A stretch of DNA of 64,000 nucleotides, from NCBI GenBank assembly GCA_963969345.1, contig OZ017769.1, positions 11,163,725 through 11,227,724 of the forward strand, given 5' to 3'. The translations under genes were made by a program, and so were the position numbers. This DNA comes from Turbatrix aceti (Eukaryota > Nematoda > Chromadorea > Rhabditida > Panagrolaimidae). This document shows, piece after piece, positions 12,040 through 24,592 of this stretch. The notes below the pieces were generated by a model that did not search any database, was not told the DNA's origin, and saw only the letters and a list, made by a program, of their open reading frames with translations. The stretch's first letter is position 1; each line of letters begins with the position of its first letter.

Positions 12040-13469
12040 GCTGGAACAAGAAACAATGACAACCCGGTGGTACTCGTCGTATTTTTCAATGAGTAACAAA
12101 AAATACCCAGATGACATTGACTTTTTTAGGGAGGGGGGAGGATGAAACAGAACAACACAGCATTTTTATACACCTATAAGGACAGTGAGTAGTCAGTCAG
12201 TCGCCTCTTACTATTTTTTTCACCTGGCGTCACATCAATTATCAGGTTGCTGGAAAATACAAAAAAGGAAGGAAAGGGAAAGATGATGGGAATTTTCAAT
12301 GTCAAAAAACCTGAACGTATGCAAAACGGAGCGAAATACAGATTTTCCTTCTTTTTATCCTTTTTTACGGCAGATCAGGATGGCACAGTACAAGGTTCGG
12401 ATTATAAGGTCCGCCCTTTATCATTGTAGACCATCCATAAAAGTGCAACAGGTGCACCCCTAAGACATCGGTCCAAAAATCAAAAAAAATGTAGGGTCAC
12501 CAAAATCGACCAAAATGGATAAAATCAATCAAGCCCATTCAAAAAACCCAAACACGTCGCCTAATGTGCCATCGCCATCCCAGCCTGCTCGTACCCCCTG
12601 TTGATCTATCCTCCAAAAATGGGAATGGAAAGTATACGGAGAGGGCTGTTACGGCAGACACTTCACAACCTTGGCAAATGTGACATTGCTAAATAAAAAA
12701 AAAGTGTCAACGAGCGCCTGCGCGACTTGATGACGCCCTGCATTCGCCGTCATCGTCGACGACGATGGTGGGGGTAACAGTAGGAGTTCCCAGTAATGAT
12801 GGGGAAAGGGGTGCGCAACCTGCCGCAAGCAGAAGGCCAAATTTGTGGAAATTCAAATAAAACAATTCGAAAATAAGAAACATCTTTCTCGTGGCGCTGA
12901 AACCTCACAAAACGCGGTAAAAAACATGAAAAAAATGTACATGCATGAAATGTTGAAAAAATAATTAATTCATTCCGAAAATGGCATGTGGCATTGCCAT
13001 TCTGCTTAGTCAGGTGGACTGATTGGTGTTTATTTATCATGTGTGCCGGTAGCAGGGCAAAACACACTATGTAACCGGGATGATTATTTTTGTAACGTAA
13101 CATGAAGTTTTGCAACAAACAATTTTAAAAAAATAGTCCTGAGTGGAATAATTTTTTTTAATAGAAAATTGCAAATTGAGGTTTCTTTTCGTTTTTATCT
13201 TTCTTTCTGAGAAAAAAATTTTTACGAAATTAAAATTTTTGTGTTCCATGATTCCTAAATAGCATTTCCTAGATCCTACATAATGCATTTGGGGTAAAAA
13301 AATGTTTATAGAACAAATTCAATACGCAAATCTTTGTCTAACTAGTGCAAAACCCAACCAGACAAAAATCAAACAGCAGTCAAATAACAAGCCAAAACCC
13401 CAATCAAAACGGTAGCAGCAAACACACACGCACATACATAATTATGGTGGTTTCGTGTCGGGGGTGGGT
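12040..13469. other. Non-coding stretch
   Basis: No gene supported. There are long A/T runs and an open frame on the minus strand at 12750-13118 with no recognisable domain. Confidence 0.5.
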
Positions 13470-14202
13470 AAGTTGGAGTGAATTTTGACACAGACTCTCA
13501 GCGACCGGCCAGGGGAGGGGAGCGCATGGAAAACGGACGGACACTCATGCGACCGACTTGCGACCGACGCAAGCATAAAATAAGCACAGGGTCCCCCCTG
13601 TGGAATTCTACACAAAAACCGATTCAAAAATACATAATAGATTAAAAAAATTCATTTTTTACCAAATTGTGCAAAAAAAAACATAATTCAATTTTTAGTA
13701 TTTTTTTAAGATAATTATCAAACATTCACTTATTTTTTGCTCTAATGTTATAGCAAAACGAGATTGAAAAAGTGACTACATATTTTTTATAAAAATAATG
13801 ACAGAAAAAAAACTTTGAATGTTCCTTTTTTTTTTCTGCCAAAAAAAATAATGACAAAAAAAAAACTTTGAAAATAATGACAGAAAAAACTTTGAAAGAT
13901 TTGAATGTTCCTTCGCTGTTTTTTGTAATTAACAATGGAATTGTTTATCCAATTTTTTTTATTTCTGCTTTAGTCACGTTTCAAAAATTGTTGCCACAAC
14001 TTTAAAATGGATCACACATATTTTTGCCTTGATGGAAGAAGATCTACAGGGTCCCCCCTGTGGATCATTCTATAATTTTTTGTGTCCAATATCGCCCCAT
14101 AACATTGCGATACGCACACCCGCTTGTGCGCGCGCACGCACCCCCCTGTCTCCCCTCCCTTAGCCGGCCGCTGAGAGTCTGTGTCAAAATTCACTCCAAC
14201 TT
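13470..14202. mobile_element. TIR element, about 730 bp, non-autonomous
   Basis: A perfect 34-bp terminal inverted repeat (13470-13503 and 14169-14202, beginning AAGTTGGAGTGAATTTTG) continues imperfectly for about 20 bp inward through a purine-rich block. Each end also carries one copy of a 19-bp near-palindrome (ACAGGGTCCCCCCTGTGGA) at 13586-13604 and 14046-14064, in the same orientation. The AT-rich centre includes three imperfect copies of an AATAATGACAGAAAA...CTTTGAA unit at 13795-13900. No transposase is present. Confidence 0.75.
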
Positions 14203-16527
14203 GCACCGTCCTCGTTTCGTGTAGTGCATTACCACAGCGATCACCCTATTCTCCACTCTTCATCCTCCATCCTCATCCTCCCCATCGTCATGTACAATAT
14301 GAAAATTATTCGTTGGATCGGGTAACTAACAACGAACGATAGAGGGAGGGAGAGGATAAGATTGCGTGACCTAAAGTAGCAGTACGGGCCGCAATAGACT
14401 CACTGACTAGATGGGTACGAACGCTGATGGTAGTGATGGGTACGCGCCGGATGGAGTCATTTTGTTGTTGGGGGCTGAGGGAAGAGGGGGGAGAATGACC
14501 ACATCCAAATGAGTCAACGTCTAAGTATTTTTAAATAAACAGACAACACGGGTCACTGCCCCAAGCACCCAACAATCCAATCTAAACCAATTCAAGCACG
14601 AATTTTATAAAAAAAAAGTGATCAAATCGAATAAAAATTTAGTTGCGAAAACTCTTTATTGCCATTTCTACTTTTACCAAAAAATCGTTAACAAAGCATA
14701 AAAATCGGGAAAGCAATTCGTGGCTGACAAAAAACGGTTTTCGCATAATAAATTTTAGAAATTCAACAAATCAAACAAAGTCATCAGTAAAGAAAGAAAA
14801 AAACGACCTTGTTGATCATCAGGTTTTCGTTTTTTAGGGAAAACAAAGAAATTGTCCGTTTTTTCAAAGGCCGATCGGTAAACGGGCAGTAAAAAAACAG
14901 ATCAGTAAACGATACACGTTCTTGATTGGTGAAATGAAGAAAAAAATAAATCCACGGGAGCATACGTCGCATTCGAAAAAAAATGAAATAGGGTTGATTT
15001 GATGACGACCGATTGATTTTACCAAAAAAAAGAATAAAAACAATTTCGTGCCAGAAAAAATAGAAAGAGGTGTTCAAAATTTTTTTTTGATTGTTTGCAA
15101 CTCAAAATTGAGTACAGTAAATTGCTAAATTGTAGTTTCAAAAATTCGCTCACTTGTTGCGTACATTTGTTGTTCCTAAACCGAAGTGCACTTCGTCCGA
15201 TTATTATTACAACATTCAACTAATCTTTTAATTAACAAATAAAATTACAGATACTTTGGACAAAGCCATAACCAGCCATAGTCATCTTTGATGTCAGCTG
15301 CATACGCCGTCCCGTCCATCTCCATCGTTTCCAAGTCACTTAGCATCCAAGTGCTATTAACAATAGAGACGACGAAGGGGATAAAGGAGAGCAAATGAAC
15401 AATGGTCGTTGAAGACAAAGGAGGCCAAAAGAATTACCCTTACCTTCTGCGCCTTCAATTACACGGTCCTGGTCCTGCAGATGTCTATCCATGATGATCC
15501 ATAAGACCGTGTTAGTGTTTCAAATGCCATTTTGGGTGTGAAGATGGCGAAAATTGATCCGTAATTTTCACCCTTGTTCTTTTTTGGTGCCGTTTCGGTC
15601 GAAAAAGAAGGGTATAAGATGTTTCTTACTGTCTTCAAAAAAATCCACGGAAGTCTTCTTCTTCTCCGGATGAGGTACTAGGTTGTAAATTGTGACGGTA
15701 ATTACCCGTTGGTATACTACCCCTCGCCCGGATAACTACCACGAAGGCAGAAGGTCGATGAGACGTGGTGTGCGTGTGGCAGGGCAGGATGATGTGATTT
15801 CGCAGGTCGCGTGTACTCCTCGCATAATACGAGAATGAGAATGAGAATGAGAATGAGAATGAGAATACATACCAAACGATAATTACAGTCTTTTTTGGTA
15901 GAATGGCCTTGCGAAAGAGAGAAAAACGGAGGATTCGAGCAGGAAGGGAAAAAGAGAGTTGTTATTGTTATGTTCAAAATTACAAAAATGGACAATGGAA
16001 GAGAGCAACTAACCACTGGTTGGTTGGGGTCATCCGTATACGTACATGCGTGCATGAATTGCTGACACACACGTAATCCAGGTGGTTGGGGTGACTTTTA
16101 CTGTCATTATTATTTTTGAAAAAAAAGGCATAAAATTGGTAATAAGAAATTTTAGCGCTGGTAGAACGATAAATTAGACGGTCAATTATAACACATACAA
16201 AAAAATTATTTTATTTAAAAGTTTAAAAATTAAATTTTGAACTATTACATTATTTGGAAAGTTACGCCAACAACCAATCGGTTTTTAAGCTTCCGAAAAC
16301 CGTTAGAAGGTTCGGTTGAAATTAAATTTTTATTTCAAGATCAAAAATACGACATTCCCTTAACGAATCAGAATTAAAGCAAAAAACAAAAACTGTTACC
16401 CAGAAACTTCAACATCGCTATCCGTCATTCAGCCAATCCTTTCGTTCTTGAAAACCGGGGAGGGAGAAAGGGGATCATGAAAACGTATACCATGCAATTC
16501 CAGGACAAACTGGGAGTTGTGGTATGT
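14203..16527. other. Non-coding stretch
   Basis: No gene supported. It contains the hexanucleotide microsatellite at 15831-15866 and otherwise AT-rich DNA. Confidence 0.5.
15831..15866. repeat. Microsatellite (GAGAAT)6
   Basis: Six perfect tandem copies of GAGAAT. On the minus strand this gives an Ile-Leu repeat in a spurious open frame. Confidence 0.95.
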
Positions 16528-17152
16528 CTCTGACAAGGAAAATGTTAGGCAGCGTTTTGGAAATTCTTCACGAAATTTTGCCAAAAAGTTTCTTTTACTA
16601 TGAAGAGTTTGTACCGTAAAATTCACCTGCCTGAGGCATCTACAGGCGGAGTTACGATCGCCTAAAATCGCGTTTTTGCCATTTTTGACCAGTTTTGGCA
16701 CGTTGTAGCTAAAAAAACTACGGCATTTCAAAAGCCGAGGTACATATTGATCGACGTAGTTTTTTATGCAGAATCTGATAAAAATATAAGAATAAAGGTT
16801 TGCCACTTTGGAAAATGCCGAAATTTGCATTTAAAAAGGGGTCACAATGACAACATTGATTTCGGCATTTTTCGAGGTGGCAACCCTACATTATTATATT
16901 TTTATCGGATTTTCCATCAAAAACTACGTCGATCAATATGTACCTCGACTTTTGAAATGCCGTAGTTTTTTAGCTACAACGTGCCAAAAATCGTCAAAAA
17001 TGGCAAAAACCGGGTTTCAGGCGATCGTAACTCCGCCTGTAGATGCCTCAGGCAGATGAATTTTACGGTTCAAACTTTTCATAGGAAAAGCAACATTTTG
17101 GCAAAGTTTCGTGAAGAATTTCCAAAATGCTGCCTAAAATTTTCCTTGTGAG
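16528..17152. repeat. Long inverted repeat with a 30-base centre
   Basis: Arms of about 300 bp (16528-16829 and 16859-17152) are reverse complements at high identity around a centre of only about 30 bases. The encoded peptides on opposite strands are the same apart from a few substitutions. This is close to a perfect cruciform or hairpin, unlike the 2.3- and 5.7-kb elements with larger centres. No target duplication or transposase was found. Confidence 0.85.
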
Positions 17153-19354
17153 TGAGGATAGTGGGACGTTTGTCAAGAGTCACGCAATTTTCGATTTGAC
17201 AGTTTCAATTATGATGCGATGGTGGTGATGGTGGTGGTATGTGTGTATGTGTGTGTGTGAATGTCAAAACAAAACAACCAAATCAAAAATTCTGTATATC
17301 ATGTATCTTCTCACGTCCAACTGATCGTTAGGAGTCAAAAAATAAAAAAAATAAAACTTAACGTTCAATTTTTTTTTTAATGTATTAAAATCCCTTTGAA
17401 GCAAGGTCAAGCCTAGTAGCAGCTTGAAAATCTCGTTTAAGAACAACCGAGAGTGAACAAGGCAAGTAGAAGGAGAAGGAGTAAGGTTTCTTCCCTCCGT
17501 ATCGTCCTCTCTTACCCAAATTCTGGATTCCTCCGCCCTACAACTTTCGACCTCACCTGTTCTGGGCCTGGTTGAAAAATGCAACAAAACGACTACTACC
17601 ATTGTTGTCTTCACACATGCAAAAAGCTACGCAGAAGTCGATGAAGAAGAAGAAGACAACGAATACAAACAAACAAAACACATCTCATGTCAGAGAGACA
17701 CTGTAGTTGTGATGGTGATCGTCATCGTCTTCTCACATTTCTGTCATCTCTTTATTCGTAAGCAAATGTTTTTTGCCTACCCCAAAAACCACCTGTGATC
17801 AACCGTCTTTTTTTGTTTTTTGAAAACAAAAAACGTAAAAAACTGATTGTAAATCAAAAAATTAGATCGAAATTTTTTTTTCAAAGTCGCGTAGAAATAA
17901 AGCAGCCTAAAATACCTTCTTCAAAATCAAAAAAAAATAGTTTTACAAGAATGAAACCAAAACCTCGTTTTCGCACTTCAGTAACAATTCTTTCTTTCTT
18001 AGTCATCCATACCGTTTTTTTCTTTCCGTGCAAAAACACAAAAAGCATAAAGTTTGTGCTATTCTGTGCGCTATGACACCTTTGGTTTGACATGTAATAA
18101 GAGAATAAGTGGGTGACCAGGTGACAATGTGAATAAATATCTACAGAGTAATACAATACCTATCTTCCAATCTTTTTTGCTACCAAGAAATATCACTTCA
18201 CTCCCCCTTTTAGAAAAAAAGTAAGGACCCAAGGAGCAACCATTCATTTTTCAAAAGTTATTTTCCCCTTATTGTATAGATTTTATACCAATAATAATTG
18301 AGGACGCCTTCAATCAATTGAATCAACGAAGAAAAATCAGGGCATCAAAAAAATGAAAAATGAAAGTGAAAAGTGTCCTTGAAGCCTTTTTTTGTATCCA
18401 GCAAAGAGACAGAACAGGACAAGTAGTTATAAGTATTTATTTTTTGTTGACGTTATTTTATTGTTTAGATATTTACTTTCTTTCCTTTTGTTTCCATCTT
18501 TTCCACTACTTGAAAAAAAACGGTAACCTTGGGCGGACTTTAAAAGTCATACACGCTAATTTAATTTTTTATTAAAAAAAATATGAGGTGTAACAATTTT
18601 TTGGCACCGCAAAACTATGTGTATGTATTTCCAGATATAAAAATATTATATGGCACGAGTACATGCCAGTTACACGAATGCTGATTGGCATCGCGATGAT
18701 GATGATTTTGGTGATGAACGAATGAATGAGCGTGGTGCATCACTCATGGATTACCGCGCGCGGGTGAGAGCGTGTCGCAATCTGTCGATCTCATCTTTGT
18801 GGTGGTTGTAAGTTGCGCAACTTACATATCTACGTCCTGGCATGTTATAACTTATAAGGGGACAGGAGACAAAAAGTTTTCGTTAAAATATTGCAAAAAA
18901 AATAATAAAATAAATATATAAAGCTGCACAATTTTGTAAGTGAAAGTTTTTTTAGAAAACCTAACAAAAATGCAACGCTAAATTAAAAACGTTGAAAAGT
19001 CGCCTTACAGCCGTCGGCACAAAATCAACACTACAAAACCCTAAAGCTTCATCTAACCATTTCGTTTCCCTTCTCATCAACTCATCCGTTAATCGCCTTA
19101 AAAACAAACTCGTCGCGATCCAACATCCATCGTCAACAGAGTTATGTACTCATTGTTACGTAATGCTGGATAGTGCAAATCCACAAAAACCCAGATCTTA
19201 CTCATTCGCCGAATAAAAAAATGAAAAAACGATCATCCGTGACCTCAACTCGTGCAGCTTTCGCATTGACTGACGTTTACAACTTTTCGGAAAGAGATAA
19301 ATATTTTATTGCAAAAATAAATTATTTGCATAAAATAGGTACAAAAATTATAAT
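17153..19354. other. Non-coding stretch
   Basis: No gene supported. A GATGGTGGT/GTGTAT low-complexity run lies at about 17211-17262. The rest is AT-rich intergenic DNA ending at the 3' end of the minus-strand gene that starts at 20300; a minus-strand AATAAA lies at 19305-19310. Confidence 0.5.
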
Positions 19355-20300
19355 TCAGGTCCGTATCCTGGCCTCATCGCTGTGCCGATGGATGGGATAC
19401 CTGCGATGTACTCTCAGAAGAGATATAAAATCAGCAACAAATACCACGAGTGCGATGACCAAAAATATGACGGAAAATATCCAAACCGAATGGTGCCATC
19501 GAAGTGCACTGTAAATCATGACTAGGATAGATACCGTGATCATGTATGTTGCCATGCCGACGTAGAGCAGTTCCTGTAAGCGTAAAAATGTTTTTTTGCT
19601 ACTTCGGGTGAAGGTCACATACGTAAAAAATCCATCGGATATGCGAGGTAGTTCGAACAAGGTTAAAAACATAAATTCCAAGAAAAAATGAACTAATAAG
19701 CACGCAGAATATGAGTGCCAGCTGTGTGATATAAATGGGCAAAAAAAAGGTATTAACCATTGTTACGAGTGTCAGGGATATCAGACAAGCAATCTGAAAT
19801 GAATATAAACAGTAAAAATCGTTTTAAAATACTTTGAAAATACTCAAACAGCACAAATTCAATTTGACGTAAACTTACAATTTGCAGTACCCTTGCAAAT
19901 CCCCTTCCAGTGCCCAGATACCAAAACTCTAAGCCAGGTAGTTCTTCTTCACCTTCCTCCGCGTCAAATCCATAAGTTGCGAAAAATTCATCGCCGTCAT
20001 CAATGCCACTAGAATAAATGTAAAATTTCATATGTATTTTTCTCAGACAACAAACCCTTTCATCGATTCACTTTCATCCATAACACCTTCATTCTCCTCG
20101 TGGATACAATCCGGTTCAAGGTATTCGGAGTAGTAAATATCGTGTCTGTTGTCTTCCATATCAATCAATACAACAACAGCATTCTTTCTTTGAAGAAGAC
20201 GAGTGAGTACTTCTCTTGGGGTAATTCTATAGCGGTAGTCAATCAATACGGAATGACGCTGACGGTGATCGTGTTGCTGCTGTTGACAAGCATTGGTCAT
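19355..20300 (-). CDS. Four-span MARVEL-like membrane protein
   Basis: Four exons in agreeing phase (20056-20300, 19879-20008, 19623-19793, 19573-19355) give 254 residues. The first ~110 residues are hydrophilic: a Gln/His run (NACQQQQHDHRQRH), then an acidic Asp/Glu-rich stretch. Four hydrophobic segments follow at roughly 118-137, 140-165, 185-207 and 212-235, and the protein ends in a short basic/His tail. Both termini would be cytoplasmic. The four-span layout with short loops and the aromatic FWYLG before span 1 resemble the MARVEL/singles-bar group of vesicle and junction membrane proteins. That assignment is from topology and general resemblance, not from a diagnostic motif. The start ATG at 20300 is the first in frame. 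A foldback element sits only about 40 bp upstream of it, probably in the promoter region. A minus-strand AATAAA lies 45 bp past the stop. Confidence 0.75.
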
Positions 20301-20337
20301 GTGAACGTGTTTAATTGCTTGATTGTTTCATTCTGTG

Positions 20338-21421
20338 ATATAGGACGCGGACTATAAAAATTTTTTCTACCAGCCTTTTTTTTTGTCATTTTTTGAAACC
20401 TCAATAGTGACGCCACAGTTTTCGAATTTTCGCGTTTTTTAACAAAAAAGCGTATTGAAGTTGGCCGATACGCTTTTTTTGTGTTTTTCTGCATTTTTTG
20501 AATACACACACTGAAAAATCCAGCGTAGAAGCGATTTTTCCGAAATCTGCTAAAATTGCTCGTATGTTGCATTCTGAGACAGGCCGTAGTGCAACATGCA
20601 TTGTTGCATTCCGAGACAGGCCGTAGTGCAACAAGGGAGGGAAAGACGCTATCTCGCTTGTTGCATTCTGAGACAGGCCGTAGTGCAACACGAATGACAG
20701 CAGCGAGGATCGAACCCAAGGCTGCGGCGGCGCACAAAAAAGTGAACGCGCTCTACGCGCTGAGCCACAAATACATTCGAAAACCCTAACTGAAACACTC
20801 AAGAGCGAAGGGTTCTTCCCTATTCTGAATATGAGTTTTTTAGTTTAGTTTTTTAACCGTCTTTGTGGCTCAGCGCGTAGAGCGTTCACTTTTTGTGCGC
20901 CGCCGCAGCCTTGGGTTCGATCCCCGCTGCTGTCATTCGTGTTGCACTACGGCCTGTCTCAGAATGCAACAAGCGAGATAGCGTCTTTCCCTCCCTTGTT
21001 GCACTACGGCCTGTCTCGGAATGCAACAAGGCCTGTTGCACTACGGCCTGTCTCAGAATACAACAAGGCCTGTTGCACTACGGCCTGTCTCAGGATGCAA
21101 CAATATAATAAAATCGGCAAAATTGACAAGCTTACTTCAATTTTCAAATCACTTTCCAACTTTTCCGGAAAACACGACATTTTACTTCTGGAAAATCATG
21201 TTGTCAAAAAAAAAGTATGATTTCGTTACATTTACATCTGTGATGACGACACGGATGTAATTTTGTCAAAATTAGGCAAAACTGAAAATGACTCTTCATT
21301 TTTCAGGTCGCAAAACAAAATATGCGTTTTTGAAGGAAACAGCTTCTTCATGAAGTAATCTTTATAAAAACGATGAAAAAAAAAGCTAGTAGAAAAAATT
21401 TTTATAGTCCGCGTCCTATAT
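20338..21421. mobile_element. Foldback element with tRNA-like units and hairpin repeats
   Basis: The ends are inverted repeats of about 36 bp or more (ATATAGGACGCGGACTATAA and its complement). Inside each arm lie a tRNA-like unit (minus at about 20696-20771, plus at about 20860-20934) and an array of a 30-bp repeat. The tRNA-like units have an A-box-like TGGCTCAGCGCG and a good B box GGTTCGATCCC, but acceptor stems that do not pair, so they are tRNA-derived rather than functional. The 30-bp repeat begins GTTGCA and ends TGCAAC: three copies on the left (20566-20595, 20603-20632, 20660-20689) and four on the right (20941-20970, 20998-21027, 21035-21064, 21072-21101). No protein gene is present. 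Confidence 0.8.
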
Positions 21422-23186
21422 GTTTATGTTCTGTCTGAACAGGGCAAGTGTTTGTTTATGCACAAATTGATGTTGTGTGGTTCTTTGTTTCGGATAACTC
21501 TGATTCTGTATCATAATTCATAGTTCAAGTAATATACATTCCAGTACTTTGCCAGATACAGTGAATCTCACATCTTATAACCTGCACACCAGTCCACCGG
21601 ACCACACCTTTCTTTCCTCCCCTGTCATACTAAACACTACTTCGAAAGGCGTTAGCAATTAGGAAAAACCGATAAAAAACATGTTTGTAATCGAGCACAC
21701 CTAAAATCATCCAGTCAGCCGGCATTACCACCCCCAGAACAGAAACTGTGATGATCACAAATCTCTCAATTTGTTTCGCACCACACCCTATAATAAATAG
21801 CAATGACGCGTGCGCATTGAGATATCGTCACCTGATAACGTGAATAACCGCGTCGCGTTATCCATGAAAATATATCAACGCCTACGCTTCCGCACACCCG
21901 AAGAAAAGCCAATCCATTATAAATATCCTTGGATAATCACTCGACCGAGGATTAATAAATAACTTGATGTGCGCCTTGTACATAAATGTCGATCATACAT
22001 AAGCTCATAATTTTGTCATCTTTTTTTGCATCGTGCAATCCTCCAAAACAGATGATCGCACAACATTATCTTTATCCTTGACTTATCCATCTATTGTTCA
22101 TCTACCTGCCTTTCACCTAACTACCATTCACCTGTGCGTTGTCGTCGTCGCGCAAACCACAAACAAAATGTGGGGGATTTGCACTTTTTTGACGGCTTGT
22201 CCAAAGTGCAAACACCTCATTCGTAGTACAATGGAGAGTGCCACATCTCAGATTTCTGGCGTCACACAAAAGCACTCCGGGAGATAAGGAAAATACATCA
22301 CAAGTGGGTGTAAAGTTGTCGACGGACTATCTTACTGTAAACAACTTATATACGACAGAATAAACAATAGTATTATATTTGATGATTTTTAAACTGTTTG
22401 CAGATTTTTTACGTTCAATCAGGGATGGTATCTGCAAAATGCAAAAAAAAAATTTACTGTAACACAATTTGATTAAATTTATCAGTGTTGACTTCTTCAC
22501 ACCCAGTATAAACTACAATGATCATTCACCTGGTGGTCCCTAACAAGCATCAGGATTTTGCCAAAGATTTTGTGTTTCCGACTGGTAAAACATTACTGAT
22601 AAGTTTTTTTGTTTTTCCACTTTTTTCTATGTACATAAATAATGAAATACACGTCAAAAACGTTAAAATTCGAGAAAAAATTGCAGTTTGCAAAAATTAA
22701 ATTGCACGGATGCTAGATTTGCAGACACATGATCCTTACCATTTTGGATGTCAAAAACCATGTTGTTGTTATGGTGCTATCGAGGTTATGAAAGCACCAT
22801 GAAATATAGAGCACCTAGCCCAGTTTGCTGGCCCGCCTCTTTCGATCAACGGCTTCATAACAATTTCTTGGAAAATCACGCAATATTGTCTGTTGTCCGT
22901 TGGAAGCAGTTTTCGAACATTCATCGCCATATCAAGGATTCACCGAACACTGAGTGAGAACAGTACAAACATCAGGTCAGCATTATCACTGATAAATCAG
23001 GCGTGACAAAACAAATCCTTTGTTCATTTTTTGAGGCCAAAAAAGAAGAAACACTGACTAATTAATTTGAATTGATACTAATTTGAAAATCAAGTTATTT
23101 TGACTTAGTGAGCAGGGTACATTGGATTTGTCAGTTGTTGTTCCCATTGTTCAAAACCACATGGACACTTTTTTCTATTAAATTAT
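21422..23186. other. Intergenic, possible small exons unresolved
   Basis: No gene can be supported. Short frames at 22518-22700 and 22748-22957 contain hints (a CCC-containing peptide, several splice-like sites), but I could not join them in phase into a protein. Confidence 0.4.
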
Positions 23187-23433
23187 TTTTTTATTTATTT
23201 ATTTATTTATTTATTTCACCATTACTCAGTGGTTAGTTATCATTAGACCAGATGTTAGGAGGTACGAATGATGTCCACGTAGGTGTAAATGTCTCGATTC
23301 GTTTTGGTCGCGATTTCTTCTTTCCCATGGAGAACTAGGATGAAGATTAGCGGGCTCAGCGTATCGCCTTGCCGTACTCCTTTCTGCGTTTGGAGCTCCG
23401 CCGTCCTGTCGCCGACTTTGACTGCCGTTAAAT
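23187..23433 (-). mobile_element. Non-LTR retrotransposon (LINE) 3' remnant with RT fragment
   Basis: Read on the minus strand from about 23428, one frame encodes a peptide with KGVRQGDTLSPLIFILVL, the conserved reverse-transcriptase block (usually GVRQGDPLSPLLF). The expected YADD region is not intact: YVDII occurs about 20 residues later, so the copy is internally deleted. It ends in a short 3' UTR and an (AAAT)n tail that appears here as (TTTA)n at about 23190-23217. The 5' end is truncated inside the RT domain. The same 3' end occurs at 1607-1650. It cannot be active. Confidence 0.8.
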
Positions 23434-23961
23434 AATTTATTTAACCCTAATTTCAATCATCTTACAGTAACCTGACCATGAAGCACTCCTTCATTCCCGA
23501 ACAAAAACCAATCAAACAATAAAAAAAGAAGCAGTCCATGGCCTTTCACTTCTGCCAGCCTAGCTTAGTTCTCGAAAAAAACACGTCGTAAGGCCCGCTT
23601 ATCACCAGGTAAAAAGGGTTACTTCCCTTTCACCAGAGAAAGAATCATCAGTCTACTATCAGTGATCCCCTTCCAGACGTCTCTCTTGCCTGGTTAAGTC
23701 ATACAACGCCTACCATCTTTTTTGAGCGAAAATAAAAAGTAGTGGGGTCTCCGGCGGAGTCTTCTCCTTGTTCAATCTCGGTTGTTGTCAAAAAACTTGG
23801 GTGTTGTATCAAACGCCCTTCTTCCATCAAATCATTCCTGTCTCACGCCCGGCTCAAAATAGCCCAAAAGAAACGTGTTAAACTTTTTTCTGTTGTTTGG
23901 TTGAAAACGACGCTTTGAATTCTTCACTTCAGTCATCAATCAACACGCTCGGTTCAACTTC

Positions 23962-24592
23962 ATGTCGGTACAACTTCATAGAATTCTGTTTTCCTGCCTG
24001 GTTGGCGTCATTTTATTTCATTCAGCGTGGACGGCATCTTCGCCGACAACCAAATCCTGGCTGAATATTTTTCCTGAATCTGACTTGATCAAATCTAACA
24101 ATGTCTCAGATGATGTTTTATGCTTTCATCGAGCGCCTGAGAATCGATGTCCACAAAGTAAGTATTTTACATTTTTACAGTATTTGTAGTATTTGTTCTG
24201 CAGTAATACTCTTTACAGGTGACACGATTTTTGTCTATTACGACTGCTGCGGAGGCATCAACCCCAACTGCTGTCCTAGAAATCGCATGTGGGTGTATTT
24301 TACAATTTTTGTCCTCCCAGTTCTCATGGTTTCTATATTCCTGATTCTCATGTGTATGAAGCTTGCTACAGTAGTCGGGGGCAAATACGATGACGTTTCG
24401 ATATCTGACAGTGAATCCGCACTTGACTACAACCTTGATACAATTATGTACAACCTGCTGCAAAACGAAAAGCCTCATAAATGTCCTTTTCACGCGGCGC
24501 AGGAGCGTGAACGGATGCTGGCAGCAAGCAAAACGCCAACTGCCAACGGCATGAATATTATGCATATGCCTCCAATCATTGAAAGTGAATAA
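23962..24592 (+). CDS. Single-pass membrane protein with CC-rich ectodomain
   Basis: Two exons (23962-24157, 24219-24592) split by a 61-bp intron give 189 residues. There is a signal peptide at about 1-25. The short extracellular region has Cys residues including YYDCCGGINPNCCPRN, and a membrane span at about 92-116 (YFTIFVLPVLMVSIFLIL) is followed directly by a cytoplasmic tail of about 70 residues with acidic and His-containing parts. A compact CC-x(n)-CC ectodomain next to the membrane resembles shisa-like or nematode CX-type adaptor proteins. The match is one of layout only and the family is not certain. An AATAAA at 24705-24710 fits the 3' end. The first ATG is used because it starts the signal peptide. 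Confidence 0.75.

Noticed and set aside
20860..20934. Functional tRNA gene
   Set aside because: A and B boxes are visible, but the acceptor and T stems do not pair properly; more likely tRNA-derived repeat sequence.
20566..21101. Interspersed 30-bp repeats as a CRISPR-like array
   Set aside because: Spacers are 7 or 27 bases and repeated between the arms, the array is mirrored inside a foldback, and the genome is eukaryotic with spliced genes.
22518..22957. Small multi-exon gene with a CCC-containing peptide
   Set aside because: Candidate exons could not be joined in phase without stops.
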